Positions 1-9,512 of a stretch of DNA of 64,000 bases are shown here, in pieces. The stretch covers positions 558,001 through 622,000 of the forward strand of contig NZ_CP044427.1 of NCBI RefSeq assembly GCF_008843165.1, written 5' to 3'. Made by a program: the position numbers and the translations under genes. The DNA comes from Ornithinimicrobium pratense (GTDB lineage Bacteria > Actinomycetota > Actinomycetes > Actinomycetales > Dermatophilaceae). Positions within the stretch are counted from its first letter, which is position 1. Each line of letters opens with the position of its first letter. The notes beneath the pieces are model-generated. The model saw only the letters and a program-made list of their open reading frames with translations, was not told where the DNA came from and searched no databases.

Positions 1-1545
1 CTCGACCTCAGTGCCCACGAGCCGGAGTGGGTACCGCTCCGGCACCGTCACCACGTCGGCACCCCACAGCTGCCCCAGGCTCCACCCGGAGATGTCATAC
101 ATCGCCTCGACCCGGTCGGTCAGGTCGGCGCCACGGCCCAGGATGGCGTTGGCGACGGCCCGCTTGGCCTGGTGCAGGTCGACCACGTAGCTGCCGGCCG
201 GGTAGCTGCGCCCGGCGATGGAGGTGTCGAGGCCCAGGCGGGTCACCTCGACGTCGTTGGCGACCAGATGGTCCACCAGCCGGGCAGCGGCCGGCGCCGA
301 GCGCTGCCCCTCGCCCGCCGGGATGACGTAGGCCCGGGGGAAGTCGGTGGTGTAGACGTCCTCCGGTCCGATCACCCCGAACAACCCCTCCTCGACCGGC
401 CGCTGGCGCTCCCCGGCGGCCGCTCGGCGGAAGATCTCGATGTGGTCGGCGAGCAGCTCGGTGCGGTGCTCGACGGCATATTCCACCGTCGCGGTGAGCG
501 CGGCTCGGGCGATGTCGGTGTTGACCGACGCCCGCCGACGCAGCTCGTCCTCGGGCAGGTCATAGCTCGAGCCGTTGACCCGCAACGGGAGCTCGACGGT
601 GTGCGCGACCGCCCCGTGTAGCGCGGCATACTGCGGCACGAAGATCGGGGGCCAGCCGTCCCACCCCTGCTCCCAGTCGCGCAACGGGATCTGGACGGGG
701 CGCACGCCGTCGGTGCCGCCCGGCGCCAACTCCTCGATTGCCCGCTCGACCTCGACGGCGAGGGGGTAAGAGTGCCGGACCAGCAGGTCGAACTCGTAGT
801 TGTCCCCGTGCGGGGGCGTGGTCGGCTCGACCAGGGTGCCGTTGACGTAGCCGTGCAGGTCGACCACCAAGGCCGGCTGCGTGCGGATCAACGCCTCCCG
901 CAGCGCCACGGTCTCGGGCTGGGTCGCGGTGATCAGGTCCCGGTTGAGGTCGAAGCCGTGAGCGTTGCGCCGGTCGCCCTCCACGCGTCCGTCGGGGTTG
1001 GCCGAGAGGAGCAGGTGGATCCGCGTGCTCGCCAGGAACGCCTCGACCCCCGGGTCGTCGGAGGTGGCGTAGTCCTCCACGAGCCGCAGGGCGGCGTCCG
1101 TGCCCTCCCACTCGTTGCCGTGGATGTTGGCGTTGACGAAGATGGGAACCTTGTAGTTGCGCGCCAGGGCCTGGTCCCGCGCCGCGCGGGCGGGCCGGTC
1201 GGTGATCAACTCGCGCATCCGGTCCTGCTGGTGGGTCTGGGCCGTGCTCTCGGGGGCGGTGAGTGTCACCAGCAGCAGGTCCCGTCCCTGCGCTGAGCTG
1301 CCGATCACCTCGACGCTGACGCGGTCCGAGGACTGCGCCAGGTCGTTCAGCATGGGGTGAAGGTCGTGGTATGCCGCCAGGCCCAGTCGCAGGGAGGCGT
1401 CCTGCTCCTCCACGGCGGGCTCGTCCAGGGAGCCGGGATGAGCAGCCAGGCCAGCGCCGGAGGACGGCAGCGGCGCGAGTGCTATGGCTGCACCGAGAGC
1501 CGTCGCCGTGGCGACGGCTCGCATCGGGCGCCGAGCACGCGTCAT
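1..1545 (-). CDS. Secreted M14-family zinc carboxypeptidase, C-terminus cut by window edge
   Basis: The frame runs open from an ATG at 1545 to the left edge, so at least 515 codons are present and the stop lies outside. The start follows an AGGACAGG ribosome site. The N-terminus (MTRARRPMRAVATATALG) is basic then hydrophobic and Ala-rich, like a signal peptide. M14 metallocarboxypeptidase landmarks are visible: the zinc motif HxxE in NIHGNEWEG, then NPDGR, RNxxGxDLNRD and the third zinc ligand in VVDLHGY, with a later TVELP that fits the catalytic Glu region. The family hydrolyses C-terminal residues from peptides; the substrate is unknown. It probably acts outside the cell. The opposite and shifted frames here are shadows. 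Confidence 0.88.
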   Translation of the reverse strand, partial: MTRARRPMRAVATATALGAAIALAPLPSSGAGLAAHPGSLDEPAVEEQDASLRLGLAAYHDLHPMLNDLAQSSDRVSVEVIGSSAQGRDLLLVTLTAPESTAQTHQQDRMRELITDRPARAARDQALARNYKVPIFVNANIHGNEWEGTDAALRLVEDYATSDDPGVEAFLASTRIHLLLSANPDGRVEGDRRNAHGFDLNRDLITATQPETVALREALIRTQPALVVDLHGYVNGTLVEPTTPPHGDNYEFDLLVRHSYPLAVEVERAIEELAPGGTDGVRPVQIPLRDWEQGWDGWPPIFVPQYAALHGAVAHTVELPLRVNGSSYDLPEDELRRRASVNTDIARAALTATVEYAVEHRTELLADHIEIFRRAAAGERQRPVEEGLFGVIGPEDVYTTDFPRAYVIPAGEGQRSAPAAARLVDHLVANDVEVTRLGLDTSIAGRSYPAGSYVVDLHQAKRAVANAILGRGADLTDRVEAMYDISGWSLGQLWGADVVTVPERYPLRLVGTEVE

Positions 1546-1790
1546 ACCTGTCCTTCCGTGAGTACCGGGGGATCCTATCTGCCACAGGCCCGGCACGGAA
1601 TGGCCTGTGGGAAAGTCTGGCCGTGAGCCCACGAACGGCGTGCCAGGACGGGATGATCGGATCCTGATGAGGCATTCTTGCAGGTGGTTGGCGGGGCGCG
1701 GAATCACTCCCCTGCCTCGCACGTTTATTCTGGAGAACACTGACACCGCTGGCCGGCCGGCCGACGGTGCCGCACGACCTCGGAGGATCC

Positions 1791-2672
1791 ATGGCCGTCA
1801 ACCCGGTCTTCAACCGCATCGACAGTGAGGCCGCCCAGGGACGCTATGCCGGCTTCGGCCAGCAGCAGCCCGGCGCCTACCCGCCACCCCAGGGGGCACC
1901 GCACATTCCGGCCCAGGGGGGCTACCCCGGGCCGTCTGAAAGCTTGACCGACGAGCAGCTGCGCCAGATGTACACGCAGGCGCCGGCCGGCCCTGCCCAG
2001 ACGGGGCGGCTCACCCTCGACGACGTCGTGGTGAAGTCACTGATGCTGTTCGGCATCGTCGTGGCGGTCGCCGCCGGCACCTGGTATGTCGTGGGCGGCC
2101 AGCCGGGCATCGCCACGCCGATCTGGCTGTTGGGCATGTTCGGCTCCCTGGCGCTCAGCTTCGTCATCGCCCGTGCCAAGCAGGTCAAGGTCCCGCTGGT
2201 CCTCACCCACGCCGTGCTGCAGGGCCTGTTCCTGGGCGCGGTCAGCGCGACCTTCGAGATGCGCTGGCCGGGCGTGGTCTCCACGGCCGTCGTCGCCACG
2301 ATGGCCACCTTCGCAGGCATGTTCATCGGTTGGAAGTTCGGCGTGATCAAGGTCACCAGCAAGTCGCGGCGGATCTTCAGCATGGCCGCCATGGGCTACC
2401 TGGTCTTCCTGCTCGTCAACCTGGGGGCCTCGTTCCTGGGCTTCGGCGAGGGCTGGGGCGTCTTCGGGATGCAGTTCGGCTGGGCCATCGCCCTGCTGGG
2501 TGTTGGGCTGGCCTCCTACAGCCTGGCCGTCGACTTCGACTCGGTCGACAAGGCCGTGCGCATGGGCGCCCCGGAGAAGTACTCCTGGCTGCTTGGTCAC
2601 GGGCTGGTCGCCAGCCTGGTCTGGCTCTACATCGAGTTCCTGCGTCTCTTCGCGATCCTGCAGAGCGACTGA
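1791..2672 (+). CDS. Bax inhibitor-1/YccA family membrane protein
   Basis: This is a 293-residue protein with about 75 Pro/Gly/Gln-rich soluble N-terminal residues followed by closely spaced hydrophobic segments consistent with seven membrane spans. That layout and the AMGYLVFLLVNLGASF and YSLAVDFDSVD regions match the actinobacterial Bax-inhibitor-1/YccA-like family (UPF0005). An in-frame ATG lies upstream at 1767, but the ATG at 1791 directly follows GGAGG, so I take 1791. The family is associated with ion leak and membrane stress in other organisms; the physiological role in actinobacteria is not established. It is followed after one base by a small gene. Confidence 0.9.
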   Translation: MAVNPVFNRIDSEAAQGRYAGFGQQQPGAYPPPQGAPHIPAQGGYPGPSESLTDEQLRQMYTQAPAGPAQTGRLTLDDVVVKSLMLFGIVVAVAAGTWYVVGGQPGIATPIWLLGMFGSLALSFVIARAKQVKVPLVLTHAVLQGLFLGAVSATFEMRWPGVVSTAVVATMATFAGMFIGWKFGVIKVTSKSRRIFSMAAMGYLVFLLVNLGASFLGFGEGWGVFGMQFGWAIALLGVGLASYSLAVDFDSVDKAVRMGAPEKYSWLLGHGLVASLVWLYIEFLRLFAILQSD

Positions 2673-2673
2673 G

Positions 2674-2958
2674 ATGCCTGAGCTCGGGGACGCCGAGCTG
2701 GAGCGCGTGGCCCGGAGGTGGCATCAGCTGCCTCTGGACCGCGCGCTCCTGGCGTATCCGGGTGTCCGCGACGTGGTGCAGCTCCTCGCGGACGACATCG
2801 CCCGTGAGACGGGCAAGGCGCGCGTCCCGGTGCCGGACCTGGGACCGGCCGTGGCTATGGATCAGCTGCGGGTGATGGTCCACGACTGGCGGCGGGCAGG
2901 ACTGCCCGAGGGTGACCTGGGGGGCCGACTCATCGCGTTGCGCAGGAAACTGCCCTGA
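2674..2958 (+). CDS. Conserved-looking small protein of unknown function (94 aa)
   Basis: The ATG begins one base after the stop of the Bax-inhibitor gene, so the two are probably cotranslated. The product is soluble, charged and mostly helical by composition, with no signal peptide, membrane span or motif I recognise. It starts MPELGDAELERVARRWHQL and ends RLIALRRKLP. GC-biased third positions and the tight spacing support a real gene. I cannot assign a function. Confidence 0.7.
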   Translation: MPELGDAELERVARRWHQLPLDRALLAYPGVRDVVQLLADDIARETGKARVPVPDLGPAVAMDQLRVMVHDWRRAGLPEGDLGGRLIALRRKLP

Positions 2959-3411
2959 GGTGAGGGTCGGCAGAGAACCCGTCGCGTGACCCGCCGCGCA
3001 GTGTCACCGGTGTCCTGGTGCAGAACTGACATTGCTGTCTGTGACATGGCACGACGCGCTGTGGACAAGCCTGAGGGTGTGTCGCACGGGTGTTCTAGGA
3101 TGTGGGTGTTGGTCACGAACTGTCGGGGAGGGGTTCCGGGCGGGGGTGCTGGGCTGTGTGAGGCCGCGGGGTGGTCGGGGTGAGGCGGGATGGTGAACGC
3201 GGGGGCGCGTCGGGGGTTGGTGATGACCGTGGTGACGTGGCGGCGGAGGCGGTCGGGGGTGCGGCCACGGGTGATGGGCGGCTGCGGGGTGAGTTGGAGG
3301 CTGTCCTGTCACCGCGACGACGACCACCCCCCCTTCTGACCTACGCAACGCTGAGCAGAAGGCCAGGCGCCCGGCTGGTCCGGCCGCAGGCGATGTCAGT
3401 GCGCGTGAGGG
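2959..3411. other. Gene-free region; possible relic of a 13E12/HNH repeat gene
   Basis: About 450 bases lie between the small gene and the convergent DUF808 gene. No frame gives a recognisable protein. The central part is unusually G-rich on the plus strand and holds an SOS-box-like sequence at 3082-3097 followed by an ATG-led short frame (3100 on) that stops quickly. In Micrococcales, SOS-type boxes are common upstream of DUF222/HNH (13E12) genes, so this could be a decayed copy. That is inference from layout only. Confidence 0.3.
3082..3097 (+). promoter_or_regulatory. LexA/SOS-box-like sequence
   Basis: The sequence TCGCACGGGTGTTCTA matches the actinobacterial LexA consensus TCGAAC-N4-GTTCGA except at two positions, one in each half. 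No intact gene follows it directly. It could be a relic promoter or chance. Confidence 0.3.
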
Positions 3412-4383
3412 TCAGTGGGCGGCAGCGGTGTCGCCGGCCTCTTCCTTGGACCGGCGGGGGATGAGCGAGATCAGCCCGACGAGGACCAGGCCGACGAGCA
3501 GGCCCAGCACGGCGGAGAAGAAGGTGTTGGTCAGCCAGGTCAACAGGCCGGTGGCTGCTCCGACGGCGCCGGCGACGACCTCCTCGGCGTGGTGGACGAA
3601 GTCGTAGACGGGGTGGAACCCGAGCTCGTCCATCCCCACCAGCAGGATGTGCCCGCCGACCCAGAGCATCGCGATGACCCCCACGATCGACAGCACCTTG
3701 AGCACCACCGGCATCGCCTTGACCAGGCCCAGCCCTACCTTCTGCCGCAGCGCTGAGTCCTGCTGCGCCAGGTGGAGGCCGATGTCATCCATCTTCACGA
3801 TGATGGCCACAGCCCCATAGATCAGCAGCGTGATCGCGATGGCTACCACCACGAGGATGATGGCCCGGTTCAGCAACGCCTCCGTGGCCACCTCATTCAG
3901 CGCGATGACCATGATCTCGGCGGAGAGGATGAAGTCGGTGCGGATCGCCCCCGACACCATCTTCTTCTCCTCCTCCGGGCCCTGCTCCACGACCGGCTCG
4001 TCCTTGGCCGTGTCGTGGTGACCGCCCACCCCGAGCCACTCCAGCACTTTGTGGGCACCCTCGTAGGACAGGTAGGCGCCGCCGAGCATGAGGATCGGAG
4101 TGAGCAGCCAGGGCGCGAACTGGCTGAGCAGAAGCGCGGCCGGGACGATGAAGAGCAGCTTGTTGCGCAGCGAGCCCAGACCGATCTTCTTGATGATCGG
4201 CAGCTCTCGGCTGGGGGAGAACCCGGTGACGTAGCGTGGAGTGACCGCAGCGTCGTCGACGACCACCCCGGCCGCCTTCATACTGGCGCGTCCGGCGGCG
4301 GCGCTGATGTCGTCGACGGAGGCGGCCGCCACGCGGGCGATCGCAGCGATGTCGTCGAGCAGGGCTGCCAGACCACCAGCCAT
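3412..4383 (-). CDS. DUF808 family inner-membrane protein (YedI-like)
   Basis: This is a 323-residue membrane protein starting MAGGLAALLDDIAAIARVAA with the DDIAAI...DDISAAAGRAS pattern typical of DUF808. Hydrophobic segments fall around residues 90-120, 165-215, 235-265 and 285-310. A conserved short stretch (LMLGGAYLSYEGAHKVLEW) lies near residue 140. The ATG at 4383 follows a GGGAGG ribosome site. The family (E. coli YedI) has no established function. It lies downstream of the thiolase gene in the same direction with a gap of about 65 bases and may share its transcript. Confidence 0.9.
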   Translation of the reverse strand: MAGGLAALLDDIAAIARVAAASVDDISAAAGRASMKAAGVVVDDAAVTPRYVTGFSPSRELPIIKKIGLGSLRNKLLFIVPAALLLSQFAPWLLTPILMLGGAYLSYEGAHKVLEWLGVGGHHDTAKDEPVVEQGPEEEKKMVSGAIRTDFILSAEIMVIALNEVATEALLNRAIILVVVAIAITLLIYGAVAIIVKMDDIGLHLAQQDSALRQKVGLGLVKAMPVVLKVLSIVGVIAMLWVGGHILLVGMDELGFHPVYDFVHHAEEVVAGAVGAATGLLTWLTNTFFSAVLGLLVGLVLVGLISLIPRRSKEEAGDTAAAH

Positions 4384-4449
4384 GAGGACCTCCCGGTCAT
4401 AGGGCGATAAACCTGGCTCAGGCTACTCGCCCCGGACCGGGGTTGCGCG

Positions 4450-5673
4450 TCAGCTCAGCCGCTCCAAGATGATCGTCATCCCCTGGCCTCCGCCGACGCA
4501 CATGGTCTCCAGACCGAACTGGGCGTCACGGGTCTGCATCGCGTTGATCATCGTGGTCGAGATGCGGGCACCGGTGGAGCCGAACGGGTGGCCCAGCGCG
4601 ATCGCCCCACCGTGCACGTTGAGTCGGTCGTAGTCCATGCCGAGGGCGTCGGCGGAGCCGAGCACTTGCACCGCGAAGGCCTCGTTGATCTCGTAGAGGT
4701 CCATGTCACCGATCGACATACCGGCCTGAGCCAGCGCCTTCCGGGAGGCCTGGATCGGGCCCAGACCCATGACCTCGGGGGACAGCGCCGAGGCAGCCGT
4801 GGAGACCACCCGGGCCAACGGCGTCAGACCCAGCTCTTTGGCGCGGGTGTCGCTCATGACGACCAGGGCAGCGGCACCGTCGTTGAGCGGGCAGCAGTTG
4901 CCAGCGGTCACCGTGCCGTCCTCGCGGAAGACCGGCGCCAGAGTCGACACCTTCTCGATCGTCACCCCGGCCCGGGGTCCGTCATCGGTGGAGACGACAG
5001 TGCCGTCGGCGAGCGTCACCGGCGCGATCTCCTTGGCAAAGATCCCCGCCGCGATCGCGGCCTCTGCCCGGTTCTGGCTGGTCACGCCCCACTCGTCCTG
5101 GCGCTCACGGGAGATCCCCAGGGCGGTGGCGACGTTCTCTGCCGTCTGACCCATCGCCATGTAGGCGTCCGGCAACAGGCCCTGCTCGCGCGGGTCGGTC
5201 CACGTCTGGTTGGAGGCCGCCGTCTGCGCAGTACGCTCCTGCGCGTCCGCGAACGCCGGGTTGTGCCACTCGGCCTTGCCCCCGCCTGCCCCGGAGAAGT
5301 CGGCGTAGCGGGACACGCACTCGACCCCGGCGCTGATGAAGACGTCGCCCTCACCGGCCTTGATGGCGTGGAAGGCCTGGCGGGTCGTCTGCACCGAGCT
5401 GGCGCAGAAACGGTTGATGGTCGCGCCGGGCACCTCGTCCAGCCCCAGCAGCACCGAGACGATGCGGGCCATGTTGAACCCGTGCTCGGCCCAGGGCTCT
5501 GCGCACCCCAGGTAGAGGTCGTCCACGGTGGTCGGGTCCAGCTCCGGCACCTGCTCGAGGGCGGCGCGGATGACTCCGGCCGCAAGGTCGTCCGGGCGCA
5601 CGCCGGCCAGAGAGCCCTTGAAGGCCCTGCCGATGGGAGTGCGGGCGGCGGCGACGATGACGGCTTCGGCCAT
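4450..5673 (-). CDS. Acetyl-CoA C-acyltransferase (thiolase, FadA-like)
   Basis: This 407-residue protein has full-length thiolase architecture. The acyl-accepting cysteine is Cys90 in NRFCASSVQT. The C-terminal half shows NEAFAVQ, the active-site histidine motif GGAIALGHPFGSTGAR, and the second cysteine in CVGGGQGM. Thiolases cleave 3-ketoacyl-CoA with CoA in beta-oxidation, or run in reverse to condense acyl-CoAs. It sits about 100 bases downstream of oleD on the same strand. It might therefore be co-expressed with olefin synthesis, or simply be a neighbouring fatty-acid gene. Chain-length preference cannot be read from sequence. Confidence 0.92.
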   Translation of the reverse strand: MAEAVIVAAARTPIGRAFKGSLAGVRPDDLAAGVIRAALEQVPELDPTTVDDLYLGCAEPWAEHGFNMARIVSVLLGLDEVPGATINRFCASSVQTTRQAFHAIKAGEGDVFISAGVECVSRYADFSGAGGGKAEWHNPAFADAQERTAQTAASNQTWTDPREQGLLPDAYMAMGQTAENVATALGISRERQDEWGVTSQNRAEAAIAAGIFAKEIAPVTLADGTVVSTDDGPRAGVTIEKVSTLAPVFREDGTVTAGNCCPLNDGAAALVVMSDTRAKELGLTPLARVVSTAASALSPEVMGLGPIQASRKALAQAGMSIGDMDLYEINEAFAVQVLGSADALGMDYDRLNVHGGAIALGHPFGSTGARISTTMINAMQTRDAQFGLETMCVGGGQGMTIILERLS

Positions 5674-5771
5674 GGGGTCCTCCTGGACGGGTCAGGCTGG
5701 GCAGGCGGCTGCTCGGTATGCCGTGAGTCTAGGTTCTCTGCCTGACGCCACGGACATCGGGCAAGCAAGGG

Positions 5772-6785
5772 TCACCCAGTGCCGCGCGCGTGGCGGGCCA
5801 GACGCTCCAGCCCTTCGTCGATGCTGACCTGCGGTCGCCAGCCCAGCACCTCCTGGGTGGTGCGCTGGTCGAACCAGTGCGCGGTGGCCATCTGCTCGGC
5901 CAGGAACCGGGTCATCGGCGGTTGGCTGATCGTGGGCGCCCGAGGCACCCGCTCCGACAGGACCACGGCCCCTTCGACGAGGGCACCCAGCCCCCAGGCC
6001 ACCGGCAGCGGCACCCGCAGCCGGGGCACGGGGGCACCGACGGCCCGGCAGATCCCCGCGACCAGCTCACCGATTGGCCGGGGCTCACCGTTGGTCACCA
6101 CGAACGGCCTACCCCGGGCTGCCTCCATCTGCTCCAGCGCGGCCACGATGGCGGCGGCGGCGTTGTCCACGTAGGTGGTGTCGACCAGCGCGGTGCCGCT
6201 GCCGACCAGCGCCAGCCTGCCCTGCCGTGCCCGCTCGGCGATCCTGCCCACCAGCTGGGTATCCCCGGGGCCCCAGACCAGGTGAGGACGCACGGCGGTC
6301 ACCGCTAGCGGGCCGGTGCCGCCCTGGTCGGCCTCGAGGGCGAACAGCTCGGCCGCGGCCTTGGTGCGGGCATAGTTGCCGCGGGCCCGCATCGGGGTGG
6401 CCTCCACAGCGCCTTCGCCCGTCAGGGAGCGGCCGGTGTGGGCCACGGAGGGGGAGGAAACCTGGACCAGCTGACCGCCGCCCTGGGCCCGTAGAGCGGC
6501 GATGACGTTGCGGGTGCCGCCCACATTGGTCTGCACGAAGTCCATCCACGGTCCGACCACGTCGACCTTGGCCGCGAGGTGCACGACAGTGTCCTGGCCG
6601 GTCACGGCACGGGAGACCGCCTCGGCGTCCCGGATGTCGCCCAGCGACTCCCGGTGCCGGCCGCCAGCCGTGCGCCGTTGCATGACGGTGACGTCCCATC
6701 CGCGGGTCGCGAGCAGGTCGGCGACGGCGCCCCCGAGCATGCCGCTGGCGCCGGTCACCAGCACCTTGCCAGAGGAGCCCCCCAT
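5772..6785 (-). CDS. oleD: OleD: NAD(P)H-dependent 2-alkyl-3-ketoacid reductase of olefin biosynthesis
   Basis: This 337-residue extended short-chain dehydrogenase has the Rossmann motif GASGMLGG near residue 13 and the catalytic YxxxK as YARTK in the middle. It resembles 3-beta-hydroxysteroid dehydrogenase-like proteins, to which OleD belongs. In the known Ole pathway OleD reduces the 2-alkyl-3-ketoacid made by OleA to the 3-hydroxyacid. The ATG at 6785 overlaps the oleBC stop by one base (TGATG), so translation is coupled. A TTG one codon upstream is less likely. The position after oleA and oleBC is what turns a generic epimerase-like call into OleD. Confidence 0.9.
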   Translation of the reverse strand: MGGSSGKVLVTGASGMLGGAVADLLATRGWDVTVMQRRTAGGRHRESLGDIRDAEAVSRAVTGQDTVVHLAAKVDVVGPWMDFVQTNVGGTRNVIAALRAQGGGQLVQVSSPSVAHTGRSLTGEGAVEATPMRARGNYARTKAAAELFALEADQGGTGPLAVTAVRPHLVWGPGDTQLVGRIAERARQGRLALVGSGTALVDTTYVDNAAAAIVAALEQMEAARGRPFVVTNGEPRPIGELVAGICRAVGAPVPRLRVPLPVAWGLGALVEGAVVLSERVPRAPTISQPPMTRFLAEQMATAHWFDQRTTQEVLGWRPQVSIDEGLERLARHARGTG

Positions 6786-9502
6786 CAACGGCTTCTCGTC
6801 CTGGGGGCCGAGCCGCGCAGGACGTTGCGGACCCGCTCGACAGGACCCCGTCCGTGCAGGACCGCGTCCGCCCAGTCGGCCACGGCCGAACGGTCCACCT
6901 TGCTGGCGTGGCGGACGTCCACCGGCAGCCAGTCACGCACCAGCACCGCAGCCACGGGCACGGCCGCCGCGGCACGCACCACCTCCGCGAGGTCGCCCTG
7001 GGCGAGCGTGGAGGCGCCCGTCTGCGCTCCACGCAGCCGCGCCATCCTGCCGAGACGCTCCTCGGGGACGACCACGACCACGACCTGCTGGGCACCCGAG
7101 GGGCCCACCCCCACGACCGCGACGTCCGCGACATCCGGGACGCCGTCCCGCACCCGGTCCTCCACCGCATACGGGGTCAGCGGCCCCTGCGGGGTCACCA
7201 GCAGGTGCGCCAGACGCCCTTCGACCCACAGGCGGCCCCGGTCGTCCAGGTGCCCGGCGTCCCCGGTGCGATGCCACCCCGGTGGACGCTCGCTGTCGCG
7301 CTGGGCCATCCAGGCCCGGTCGTAACGGTCCTTGACGTGCGCGGCCCGCACGACGATCTCGCCGAGCGTGCCGGGCTCGTGCACGAGGTGCTCGGCCGAA
7401 GTCCCGTCCTGGGCCAGGGGGGCCACCGCTACCTCGACCCCGGGCAGAGGAGCGCCCACGCAGACCCCGGACTGCGCCGCCAGTTCCTCAGGGGCGACCA
7501 GCGTGGGGTCGTGCGAGGCGACGGGCAGCGCCTCGGTCATGCCGTAGGGCGTCTGGGTGCCCGCCGCAGGCAGCAGCTCCTTGACCTGGTGCAGGAGCTG
7601 GACGGGGACGGGGGCGCCCGCCGAGAGTACGAGTCGCGGCCCGCTCAGCACCGCGCGCTGCGCCGCGTCGAGCCCGTCGGCGGTGGCGACCACGTTGCGC
7701 AGCGCAGCCGGGGCGGCGAAGACCGTGGTGGCGTCCACCGTCGCGACGGCCTCCGCGAGCGCCGCCGCGGTGAGGGTCTGCGGCGCGGTCACGTCCATGT
7801 CCGGCACCACGCTGGTCAGCCCCAGCGCGGGACCGTAGAGCGCGAACGGGGCGAACGCGGCGACGAAACGCTCCCCGGGGCCGAAGCCGAAGCCTTCCCG
7901 GAGGAGGCCGACCTGGGCGCCCAGCCGGTCCCGGGTGTAGACGACCCCTTTGGGGGGACCGGTCGCCCCGGAAGTGAACAGCACGGCACCGTCCTGGTCG
8001 CCGTCGATCGTCGACGGGTCGGGCAGTGCGACCCCTGCGGTGCGCCCCTCCTCCGCCAGGGCCTGCACCTGGTCACCGCCGGGCTCGATGTGCAGCCGCT
8101 GCCCGGGCACGCGGGTCAGCCTCGTGAGCGCCAGCGCCGTGCGGATCCCCACGACGTGCCGCGGTCCGGCGCTGCGCAGGGCGGCTCCTAGCCTGCCCAG
8201 ACCCAACCCCGCGTCGGCGACGACGACAACCGCGCCGAGGCGCCACACCGCATACACCAGGGTGGTCAGCTCGATGCCCGGCGGCACCAGGACCGCGACG
8301 CGGTCCTGCGCCCCGACCCCCCGGGCGGCCAGGCCGCGGGCCACGTCGTCGACCCGCTGGGCGAGCTCACCGAAGGTGATCCGGCGTGGGGTGCCGCCGG
8401 CGAGCTCGGCCACGGCCAGCTCGTGGGGGCGGGTGGTGTCCACCCGGACGGGCACGGGCGTCACTGGCGCGCGCCCGTCACGAGGAGCATGGGCGGCGGG
8501 CCGTCGCCGGCCGGAGGCGTTGTCCTGCAGCCAGGCCCAGATCACCTCGACGCCGTCGGGACGGTCCTCGAGCACCAGGTGCGAGGCGTCGGTGTAGCGC
8601 TGGACGTCGGCGTGCGGCATCCGCCGGAGCAGGTCCTCGAGGTAGCGCTGCCCGAACACGGGGTCCCGGGTGCCCCACACCATGAGCGCCGGCACGTCCT
8701 GCAGGTCCTCGCACCCGGCGGCGACCTCGTCCAGGACGGCCCGGCTCGGGTGGTCGGCCTCGAACGGGATGTCCTCCACGAACTCCCCGACCGCGGCCCG
8801 GCGGGCGGGCGAGGCGTAGGGGGAGGCGAAGGCCGCCCGCACGGGGCGGGGCAGGGGCGGCACGCTCAACGCAGTCGTGGCCCGGACGAAGACCGGGGTG
8901 TCGACGCAGACCCGGTCCAGCAGCGCGGAGGTGCGCGCCAACCGGATCAGCGAGGGCGGTGCGCTGTCCGCGGGCTGGTGGACCGCGGTGTTGGTCAGCA
9001 CGACCGCCGCGAGCCCTTCGGTATGCCGCTGGGCCCAAGCCAGGCTGATCGGCCCGCCCCAGTCGTGCGCCAGCGTCGAGACCGGCCCGGTCAGCTCAAG
9101 GGCGTCGGTGAGCCGGGTGAGGTCCTCGATCCGCTGACCCAGGGTGCGCGGAGCACCCGGCCGTTCCGACCAGCCCATCCCGAGCTGGTCGACCGCCACC
9201 ACCCGCCACCCGGACGGTGCCCGGGCGAGCACCCGGCGCCAGAGGTAGGACCAGGTGGGGTTGCCGTGGACGCACAGCAAGGTACGCCGCACGGCCTCGC
9301 CCCGGCCCTGCAGCACCGGGCCGTTGTCCAGCACGTGCCAACGGCGGGTCACACCCTCCGCGTCGGGAGCCGTGACCACCCGGGACCAGGCGGGGTCGAG
9401 CCCCGGCAGCGGGCGGGGCGGCAGGCCGACAGGGTCCTGAGCTGCGCGCCGGGCGCGGGTGTGGATCTTCTGGTCGACGGGGGTGGTCAGCGCGTCGGCC
9501 AC
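6785..9502 (-). CDS. oleBC: OleBC fusion: beta-lactone decarboxylase plus beta-lactone synthetase
   Basis: This protein of about 905 residues fuses two enzymes. The N-terminal alpha/beta-hydrolase (about residues 60-330) resembles haloalkane dehalogenases: LLCVHGNPTWSYLW oxyanion region and HDWGG with nucleophile near Asp147, as in OleB. The C-terminal half (about 365-890) is an AMP-forming ligase: VLFTSGATGPPKGVV, TPYGMTEALPV and HRTGDAGHLDDRG. In the Ole pathway OleC converts the 3-hydroxyacid to a cis-beta-lactone with ATP and OleB releases CO2 to give the alkene. OleB-OleC fusions are known in actinobacteria. I prefer the GTG at 9502 after GGTGAG, just past the oleA stop; GTG codons at 9511 and 9532 are alternatives. 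Confidence 0.92.
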   Translation of the reverse strand: MADALTTPVDQKIHTRARRAAQDPVGLPPRPLPGLDPAWSRVVTAPDAEGVTRRWHVLDNGPVLQGRGEAVRRTLLCVHGNPTWSYLWRRVLARAPSGWRVVAVDQLGMGWSERPGAPRTLGQRIEDLTRLTDALELTGPVSTLAHDWGGPISLAWAQRHTEGLAAVVLTNTAVHQPADSAPPSLIRLARTSALLDRVCVDTPVFVRATTALSVPPLPRPVRAAFASPYASPARRAAVGEFVEDIPFEADHPSRAVLDEVAAGCEDLQDVPALMVWGTRDPVFGQRYLEDLLRRMPHADVQRYTDASHLVLEDRPDGVEVIWAWLQDNASGRRRPAAHAPRDGRAPVTPVPVRVDTTRPHELAVAELAGGTPRRITFGELAQRVDDVARGLAARGVGAQDRVAVLVPPGIELTTLVYAVWRLGAVVVVADAGLGLGRLGAALRSAGPRHVVGIRTALALTRLTRVPGQRLHIEPGGDQVQALAEEGRTAGVALPDPSTIDGDQDGAVLFTSGATGPPKGVVYTRDRLGAQVGLLREGFGFGPGERFVAAFAPFALYGPALGLTSVVPDMDVTAPQTLTAAALAEAVATVDATTVFAAPAALRNVVATADGLDAAQRAVLSGPRLVLSAGAPVPVQLLHQVKELLPAAGTQTPYGMTEALPVASHDPTLVAPEELAAQSGVCVGAPLPGVEVAVAPLAQDGTSAEHLVHEPGTLGEIVVRAAHVKDRYDRAWMAQRDSERPPGWHRTGDAGHLDDRGRLWVEGRLAHLLVTPQGPLTPYAVEDRVRDGVPDVADVAVVGVGPSGAQQVVVVVVPEERLGRMARLRGAQTGASTLAQGDLAEVVRAAAAVPVAAVLVRDWLPVDVRHASKVDRSAVADWADAVLHGRGPVERVRNVLRGSAPRTRSR

Positions 9503-9512
9503 AGGGCTCACC

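Noticed and set aside
560..1819. Minus-strand frame of 419 codons
   Set aside because: It is Arg/Pro/Gly-rich with no motif and is a shadow of the M14 carboxypeptidase, whose real frame is open to the window edge.
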